Shown here piece by piece: positions 57,381-64,000 of a stretch of DNA of 64,000 nucleotides. The position numbers were made by a program, and so were the translations under genes. Every line of letters starts with the position of its first letter. Positions within the stretch are counted from its first letter, which is position 1. The notes under the pieces are model-generated. The model was not told the DNA's origin, ran no database searches, and saw only the letters and a list, made by a program, of their open reading frames with translations. The stretch comes from Symsagittifera roscoffensis (lineage: Eukaryota > Xenacoelomorpha > Acoela > Convolutidae): NCBI RefSeq assembly GCF_963678635.1, contig NC_087067.1:28281547-28345546 (forward strand), in the 5' to 3' direction.

Positions 57381-58281
57381 TGTAACATTCGCCCGGAAGA
57401 TACATATCGACGGAAAATAAAACTAAGTCCTAAGACGACTGGCCAACGTCTAAACAGAGCTTTACATTCTTTTAACCGTCTCTACCAAGCCAGTACTTTC
57501 GGTGGGCTTTCTAACATCGGGTCGACAAAAACGTTACTGCTTTCGGCTTCGGACAAAACACTCAAATTAACTAGATTACATGCAGAAATAGTGAGCTCAT
57601 GGCTGGGTCTCAGTATCCCCAGACCACGAGGTTACTCCTAAAAACAGGGCTACTACTATTTATTAAATTATTATTGTTTTGTTCAGTAGACAAAAATCAT
57701 CTCCATCGAAGATGGATCAACCCTTTCCACCAACTCCTAGCTTCTCATCTTAGCAGAATGAATTCAAGTGTTAATTAAATTCAATTCAGGACATAATAGG
57801 GAAGCTAAAAGTTTATATAAGTTTAAAAAAGTTCCAGTCCCGAGACCCCTCCGGATTCCTGAATCCGGGGAAATAAGGCTCTTATGTTCCTTCCGGAAGG
57901 TTGTCTTCCACCCTTCACCGTTGTTTGCAACGGCCTTGCAACTATTGTAGCGACACAATAGTTGCAACTCGGAACGGTCTCTGCTATTCCTGCAATCTGT
58001 CGTTGTTTTTCAATCACAATTCTCGTTGTTCTCGCTATCGCAACAATGGTTGTTGTGTTTTTCTCAAAAATATGCGTTTCTGACGTTTCTCAGAAATATG
58101 ACGTCATACTTCGAATTTTTAAAATTTCAAAATACCAGAATATCTTGTTTGACTAATCACAGTTTGACTAATCGTCCCAATAACGTTGTTAATCGCTTAA
58201 AACCGTCAATTCGGAAGGTTCGCTGCTAAAATTCCGAATCTGCTGAATTTGCGTTTTGGCGCATTCTGGTCGAATGTCACA
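57381..58281 (-). repeat. LTR-c: 5' LTR of element 3
   Basis: A 901-bp copy with TGTAACATTCG / CGAATGTCACA ends. Leader on its left, non-element sequence on its right (GTCAAACTTCC). It is the parent of LTR-d and LTR-e. It contains TCCGGATTCCTGAATCCGGG, a 20-bp near-palindrome, at about 57,850. Confidence 0.92.
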
Positions 58282-60094
58282 GTCAAACTTCCAACTTTGA
58301 CCGACTGGCACAATTTTAGCGAGTTATTGGTTTTGCCCACGTCATTTTTCATTTTTGATATATCTTCTGTTGACTTTGGTGCGCTGACATTAGGTTTTTG
58401 ACTTCCACTGTACAGTTGTAACAGCAACATATGACGTTTGATTTAGACATATATTGGTGTACTGCTGATGGCATCTCCAGACATTTGGAGCATTCAGAAA
58501 AAGAGTCACTTTTTGACGCCAACCGTGACATCGTCCCAGGCATTTCGCTAATGAAACGTTTGAATGAATTGTAAGATTTATAAATCTTCACAGATTTTGA
58601 TATTATCAATCCTATGCTGTCAGGTTAATTTAGGAGTAGCAGATCTTGCCTCGAAATATGTCTCCTCAATTTGATTTAGCTTCCGAGATGTGACATTTTC
58701 ATGATTTTCGAAAAATTTGTACAAATGATGTACAAAACTTACAAAATTTTGATTTTAGCAACCCAATGGTGGGGTGCTGTTAGGGTTCTATCAGGCGTTG
58801 CAAATCTTGCCATTAATATGACTGCTCAAATCCGTGCAGTTTTCCAGATATGACGTTTTTTAGAATTTGTTTCACTATTTTTCAAAGAACTCGAACAACT
58901 ATTTTTTCTGTCCTAACTCAAAAATTTCAAAAAATAAAAATTTTCTGAATTTATAGTGTTTCGTACTATCAAAAATTGCCAAAATTCGGTTTTCGGTAAC
59001 AAAATAGTTCCAACCACTTCCGAACTAAACTTCACCAGTTCTATCTATTATGGTAGTGCTGTTACTATGTAACACACTAATTTAGCGCTTTTTTCCGTTT
59101 CAAAAATTATCGATATCTCAAAAATCGCGACTTGTGGGGGGATCAAAATATCGCTATTTTGACCCTAGAAACCGGTCTGCTTTCTGTGTTTTTCACTGAA
59201 AATTGATATAGGAGTATTAATATAGGCTATATAAGTAAAAATATTAGTAATACCCCTCCGGGTTTGTTTAGAATCCGAATTAAGATGCTTAACTCGGATA
59301 TTCGCAGTTCGGTGAAGGGTCACTACAGTGCAGCACTGTCGAGCACCCCACAGATTACTATCTTAATTTTTGTACCAAAAGGGATACAAAACTTGTTAAC
59401 GATACCCAACAGTCGATTGTTGTTGTCGTTGAGCCCCTTCTTGTTGCTCCTTGTACTGCTTGCCGGATCAGTCTTCTCCCAAGACCCCTCCGGACTGAGC
59501 GCAAATCAGCTGACCCATCCGGATTGAGCGCAGTTTATCATTAACGTGCTTAAATGCTCAAATAAGCCTACAGTACCAGCCTCACAAACTGGCCACAAAA
59601 TTGATCGTAACGATCCTGACTGATATAAATGCCTGTAACAACAATATATCTATCAACAACAAACGGGAGGGTTGGATCACATCTTGTCTGGGGGGATGAT
59701 TTCTACTGATTTTTTACTTCTTTTTTTTTTTACTGTTTTTGGTTTTTTCGGTTGATGTTTTTTATATTATTTGTTTTTCTTGGGTACTATACTACTTTTT
59801 GTTTGGTTTTATATATATCTTTAAGTGTTTTTGGTCACGGACCACTCAGGAGATGACGGGACCGCGAATCCCCCCACCCTTCCTGGTTCGTGAAATTTCG
59901 GTCTTAACTAGGTTAAAAAACTATTCACGGCAATTCGGAAGGCCTCCGCGTTCCGAACTACCCTTCCGCCCCGGCGGTTTAGGCCTACTAAAGGCGTTAA
60001 TGTGAGCATCCGCTCGGCGCGGAGTGCTCGTTAACGGTTCTGCCGGTCATGATGTTAAAAAGAATAACACCCAGGAGTGCCATAAAAACATCTA

Positions 60095-60995
60095 TGTAAC
60101 ATTCGCCCGGAAGATACATATCGACGGAAAATAAAACTAAGTCCTAAGACGACTGGCCAACGTCTAAACAGAGCTTTACATTCTTTTAACCGTCTCTACC
60201 AAGCCAGTACTTTCGGTGGGCTTTCTAACATCGGGTCGACAAAAACGTTACTGCTTTCGGCTTCGGACAAAACACTCAAATTAACTAGATTACATGCAGA
60301 AATAGTGAGCTCATGGCTGGGTCTCAGTATCCCCAGACCACGAGGTTACTCCTAAAAACAGGGCTACTACTATTTATTAAATTATTATTGTTTTGTTCAG
60401 TAGACAAAAATCATCTCCATCGAAGATGGATCAACCCTTTCCACCAACTCCTAGCTTCTCATCTTAGCAGAATGAATTCAAGTGTTAATTAAATTCAATT
60501 CAGGACATAATAGGGAAGCTAAAAGTTTATATAAGTTTAAAAAAGTTCCAGTCCCGAGACCCCTCCGGATTCCTGAATCCGGGGAAATAAGGCTCTTATG
60601 TTCCTTCCGGAAGGTTGTCTTCCACCCTTCACCGTTGTTTGCAACGGCCTTGCAACTATTGTAGCGACACAATAGTTGCAACTCGGAACGGTCTCTGCTA
60701 TTCCTGCAATCTGTCGTTGTTTTTCAATCACAATTCTCGTTGTTCTCGCTATCGCAACAATGGTTGTTGTGTTTTTCTCAAAAATATGCGTTTCTGACGT
60801 TTCTCAGAAATATGACGTCATACTTCGAATTTTTAAAATTTCAAAATACCAGAATATCTTGTTTGACTAATCGCAGTTTGACTAATCGTCCCAATAACGT
60901 TGTTAATCGCTTAAAACCGTCAATTCGGAAGGTTCGCTGCTAAAATTCCGAATCTGCTGAATTTGCGTTTTGGCGCATTCTGGTCGAATGTCACA
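60095..60995 (-). repeat. LTR-d: duplicate of LTR-c
   Basis: 901 bp, almost identical to LTR-c, carried in the second copy of the 2714-bp unit. Not an independent insertion, since leader and flank are duplicated along with it. Confidence 0.93.
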
Positions 60996-63071
60996 GTCAA
61001 ACTTCCAACTTTGACCGACTGGCACAATTTTACCGAGTTATTGGTTTTGCCCACGTCATTTTTCATTTTTGATATATCTTCTGTTGACTTTGGTGCGCTG
61101 ACATTAGGTTTTTGACTTCCACTGTACAGTTGTAACAGCAACATATGACGTTTGATTTAGACATATATTGGTGTACTGCTGATGGCATCTCCAGACATTT
61201 GGAGCATTCAGAAAAAGAGTCACTTTTTGACGCCAACCGTGACATCGTCCCAGGCATTTCGCTAATGAAACGTTTGAATGAATTGTAAGATTTATAAATC
61301 TTCACAGATTTTGATATTATCAATCCTATGCTGTCAGGTTAATTTAGGAGTAGCAGATCTTGCCTCGAAATATGTCTCCTCAATTTGATTTAGCTTCCGA
61401 GATGTGACATTTTCATGATTTTCGAAAAATTTTCTAAAACTTTAGATGTACAAAACTTACAAAATTTTGATTTTAGCAACCCAATGGTGGGTTGCTGTTA
61501 GGGTTCTATCAGGCGTTGCAAATCTTGCCATTAATATGACTGCTCAAATCCGTGCAGTTTTCCAGATATGACGCTTTTTAGAATTTGTTTCACTATTTTT
61601 CAAAGAACTCAAATTTTAAAACTGGACAAAAGTTGGAAATTCTCAACTTTGTATTGTAGGGGGTTGTATTGTAGGGGGTAGATTACATGCAGAAATAGTG
61701 AGCTCATGGCTGGGTCTCAGTATCCCCAGACCACGAGGTTACTCCTAAAAACAGGGCTACTACTATTTATTAAATTATTATTGTTTTGTTCAGTAGACAA
61801 AAATCATCTCCATCGAAGATGGATCAACCCTTTCCACCAACTCCTAGCTTCTCATCTTAGCAGAATGAATTCAAGTGTTAATTAAATTCAATTCAGGACA
61901 TAATAGGGAAGCTAAAAGTTTATATAAGTTTAAAAAAGTTCCAGTCCCGAGACCCCTCCGGATTCCTGAATCCGGGAAAATAAGGCTCTTATGTTCCTTC
62001 CGGAAGGTTGTCTTCCACCCTTCACCGTTGTTTGCAACGGCCTTGCAACTATTGTAGCGACACAATAGTTGCAACTCGGAACGGTCTCTGCTATTCCTGC
62101 AATCTGTCGTTGTTTTTCAATCACAATTCTCGTTGTTCTCGCTATCGCAACAATCGTTGTTGTGTTTTTCTCCAAAATATGCGTTTCTGACGTTTCTCAG
62201 AAATATGACGTCATACTTCGAATTTTTAAAATTTCAAAATACCAGAATATCTTGTTTGACTAATCACAGTTTGACTAATCGTCCCAATAACGTTGTTAAT
62301 CGCTTAAAACCGTCAATTCGGAAGGTTCGCTGCTAAAATTCCGAATCTGCTGAATTTGCGTTTTGGCGCATTCTGGTCGAATGTCACAGTCAAACTTCCA
62401 ACTTTGACCGACTGGCACAATTTTACCGAGTTATTGGTTTTGCCCACGTCATTTTTCATTTTTGATATATCTTCTGTTGACTTTGGTGCGCTGACATTAG
62501 GTTTTTGACTTCCACTGTACAGTTGTAACAGCAACATATGACGTTTGATTTAGACATATATTGGTGTACTGCTGATGGCATCTCCAGACATTTGGAGCAT
62601 TCAGAAAAAGAGTCACTTTTTGACGCCAACCGTGACATCGTCCCAGGCATTTCGCTAATGAAACGTTTGAATGAATTGTAAGATTTATAAATCTTCACAG
62701 ATTTTGATATTATCAATCCTATGCTGTCAGGTTAATTTAGGAGTAGCAGATCTTGCCTCGAAATATGTCTCCTCAATTTGATTTAGCTTCCGAGATGTGA
62801 CATTTTCATGATTTTCGAAAAATTTTCTAAAACTTTAGATGTACAAAACTTACAAAATTTTGATTTTAGCAACCCAATGGTGGGGTGCTGTTAGGGTTCT
62901 ATCAGGCGTTGCAAATCTTGCCATTAATATGACTGCTCAAATCCGTGCAGTTTTCCAGATATGACGTTTTTTAGAATTTGTTTCACTATTTTTCAAAGAA
63001 CTCAAATTTTAAAACTGGACAAAAGTTGGAAATTCTCAACTTTGTATTGTAGGGGGTGCTGTCAAGGTACT
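60286..63071. repeat. Direct duplication of 1393 bp (60286-61678 and 61679-63071)
   Basis: A third partial copy, starting inside the LTR at TAGATTACATGCAG and ending in the right flank. At its left junction, 14 bases (TGTATTGTAGGGGG) appear twice in a row (about 61,650-61,678), as in template-slippage repair. It shares the TCTAAAACTTTAG patch with copy two, so it derives from that copy. Confidence 0.9.
61679..62388 (-). repeat. LTR-e: partial LTR, 710 bp
   Basis: Lacks the first 191 bases of the + strand LTR and keeps the CGAATGTCACA end. It is part of the 1393-bp duplication and has no leader beside it. Confidence 0.92.
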
Positions 63072-63482
63072 CTCAGACGTTGCAAATCTTTTCTCCAAAC
63101 AAGACTGCTCTAATCTTTTTAGTTTCCGAGATATGACGTTTTTCATGCTTTTTTCCGAAAAATTTTCAGAAAACAGGTTTAAAAAATTCCGAAACCTAAA
63201 AATCCTCCCTCCAAAGGTGACGGCTCAAATGATTTGGGTTCCGAGATATAACATTGTCAAAATTCTTCAAAAAAACTTGAATAAAAAAAAACATTTTGAA
63301 TTTGGAATTTCCCAACCTTTAAATGGTGTGTTCGCAGGGTAATCTCAGAGGCTGCAATTCTTTCCTCCAAGTTAGACTGCTCAAATCATCTCAGTTTCTC
63401 AGAGATATGCCATTTTGATGATATGTTAAAATTTCGAAGCATCGGAGTTGCGTTACACGCTAGTTTTGCTTAAATTTAGCAA

Positions 63483-63500
63483 CCTTGTTTTCCCCAGTAG
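63483..63500 (+). promoter_or_regulatory. Candidate 3' splice acceptor upstream of the GIPC start
   Basis: CCTTGTTTTCCCCAG ending at 63497 is a strong pyrimidine tract plus AG. It could end a 5' untranslated intron or serve for trans-splicing. No start codon lies between it and 63563. This is inference from sequence alone. Confidence 0.4.
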
Positions 63501-63562
63501 TGTATATTGTTTTCTTGATGTAGATTTTTTCTCTATTTTTGAGCTGAAATTTTGAGGTAATT

Positions 63563-63947
63563 ATGCCTAAGCTACCGAAGAAGCTGAGAAATCTGTTTAA
63601 AAAGAAGAAAAAAGGAGTAGATGCTGCAGACTACGAGCAAATGGTTGAGAGACATCAAGTTGAAGAAGTCTTGAAGGATCCCACCAAGCTAGCTTTCAGG
63701 GTTCAACTAGCCCATGGTTCGCCTACAACGAATGTTTCAAATTTCGCAAATATTGCTCAACTGTATGACAGACTCGGTACGGTTCTTAATGTGAGCGAAT
63801 CGAGTATTCTTTTCTGTACAATAAATAATTATGCTGTTGACATGGAATGTCTAATCGGCGGAACCATCAATATGGATGATTTTATCTATGTGCACATTGC
63901 TGGAAAGACGAAAGAGGTGACTGTGAATAAGTCTGAAGCTGCAATTG
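63563..63947 (+). CDS. GIPC: GIPC-family scaffold protein, first coding exon (partial)
   Basis: ATG at 63563 opens a frame running to the window end. It begins with a very basic segment (MPKLPKKLRNLFKKKKKG), then from residue about 43 LAFRVQLAHGSPTTNVSNF, ILFCTINNYAVDMECLIGG, INMDDFIYVHIAGKTKEV and SEAAIG. These match the N-terminal GIPC homology 1 domain (human pattern LVFHTQLAHGSPTG, VMFCTLNTHKVDM, LLGGQIGLEDFIFAHVKG). GTGAGA at 63948 fits a splice donor that splits the Gly codon, and matching to the family is lost beyond it; the PDZ and GIPC homology 2 domains should lie on later exons. GIPC proteins link membrane receptors to myosin VI during endocytic trafficking. It is the only host gene recognised. 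Confidence 0.88.
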
Positions 63948-64000
63948 GTGAGAAATTTTCATGCTTCATCAGATTTAGGTCAGATACTCCTAACAGGACT
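63948..64000 (+). other. Start of GIPC intron 1
   Basis: Begins GTGAGAAATTTTC. The frame stays open to the window end, but the residues (EKFSCFIRF...) no longer resemble GIPC, so this is read as intron. Confidence 0.65.

Larger units (their letters stand above)
36070..58281 (-). mobile_element. Element 3: giant Ty3/Gypsy-type LTR retrotransposon, 22.2 kb
   Basis: The best preserved copy: LTR-c (5'), leader, gag, protease, RT-RNase H, tether, integrase, linker, macro-like domain, gap, ORF3, 3' untranslated region, LTR-b (3'). Typical Gypsy elements are 5-10 kb; the extra length is the leader (3 kb) and ORF3 (7 kb). Lesions: first zinc-knuckle Cys to stop, protease DTG to DTR, RT motif A Asp to Gly, spacer deletion, several frameshifts, ORF3 rearrangement. 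No target-site duplication was found (outer flanks GGCAT and GTCAA). Confidence 0.85.
56175..61602. repeat. Direct duplication of 2714 bp (56175-58888 and 58889-61602)
   Basis: The unit covers the last 1.2 kb of the element 3 leader, all of LTR-c and about 600 bp of right flank. The offset is exactly 2714 over the whole length, with only a handful of differences, among them a replaced patch near 58,720 (TTGTACAAATG versus TTTTCTAAAACTTTAG). It ends in a one-base junction (C). The second copy creates LTR-d. Confidence 0.95.
58614..63435. repeat. Degenerate tandem repeat with TTCCGAGATATGACGTTTTT core, interrupted by the duplications
   Basis: Outside the LTRs, the right flank is made of diverged units of about 120-170 bp. 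Each reads roughly GGTGCTGTnAGGnTnnTCTCAGnCGTTGCAAATCTTnCC, then GACTGCTCAAATC, then TTCCGAGATATGACGTTTTT, then AAAATTT-rich filler. Distinct units start near 58,614, 58,769, 63,053, 63,206 and 63,327; the first two are repeated in the later copies. The array stops about 130 bp before the GIPC start codon. Confidence 0.7.

Noticed and set aside
10440-57390. A defined tRNA primer-binding site beside the LTRs
   Set aside because: Candidate TGG-starting stretches differ between elements and do not match any tRNA 3' end I can name, so none is annotated.
36060-58290. Target-site duplications around elements or LTRs
   Set aside because: Flanking pentamers of every LTR pair were compared and none match.
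57764-62716. Small open frames repeated two or three times in LTR-c, -d and -e (60-88 codons)
   Set aside because: They repeat only because the LTR and flank are duplicated; no protein features, and they lie in untranslated LTR or flank.
63948-64000. Continuation of the GIPC coding frame to the window end
   Set aside because: Similarity to GIPC stops exactly at a GTGAGA donor, so intron is the better reading.

Overview
The window is animal genomic DNA and is almost entirely retroelement sequence. The only host gene I recognise is the first coding exon of a GIPC-family scaffold gene (63563-63947, + strand), which has a GIPC homology domain and an intron donor. That makes the source a metazoan. 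A GIY-YIG-type Penelope-like fragment and giant Ty3/Gypsy elements suggest an invertebrate, but I cannot name the lineage.

The main content is three related, very large LTR retrotransposons, all reading on the minus strand. Five LTR copies share termini TGTAACATTCG...CGAATGTCACA, and the full copies are about 880-900 bp. LTR-a is 10458-11356, LTR-b 36070-36947 and LTR-c 57381-58281. LTR-d (60095-60995) and the partial LTR-e (61679-62388) come from later local duplications. Element 1 lies left of LTR-a and is cut by the window start. Element 2 lies between LTR-a and LTR-b (26.5 kb with both LTRs). Element 3 lies between LTR-b and LTR-c (22.2 kb with both LTRs). Each middle LTR has the 3' end of one element on its right and the leader of the next on its left, so the three look like a head-to-tail array sharing single LTRs.

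Each element reads LTR, a 2.5-3 kb non-coding leader full of short tandem repeats, gag (coiled coil, capsid, zinc knuckles), a spacer, aspartic protease, reverse transcriptase, RNase H, an acidic tether and integrase. Pol then runs into an acidic linker and a domain I read as an OARD1-like macro domain. After a gap of about 400 bp comes a second giant coding unit, called ORF3 here (about 7 kb in element 3, about 11.6 kb with insertions in element 2). ORF3 has a coiled-coil N-terminus with a nuclear-localisation-like motif, a canonical SGNH/GDSL hydrolase domain, and several conserved domains I do not recognise. All copies are decayed: nonsense codons, frameshifts, deletions, and a hit in a reverse transcriptase catalytic motif in every element.

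Secondary events: a 3036-bp tandem duplication in element 1 (1901-4936 / 4937-7972); a duplicated ORF3 segment in element 2 flanking a 5'-truncated Penelope-like element (19037-20147) that ends in an (AGT)n tract; a copied ORF3 tail in element 3 (39079-39570); a 211-bp duplication in element 2 gag; and stepwise duplication of LTR-c plus its flank (56175-63071), followed by a degenerate repeat that ends just before the GIPC gene. No tRNA, rRNA, CRISPR or prokaryotic gene was seen.
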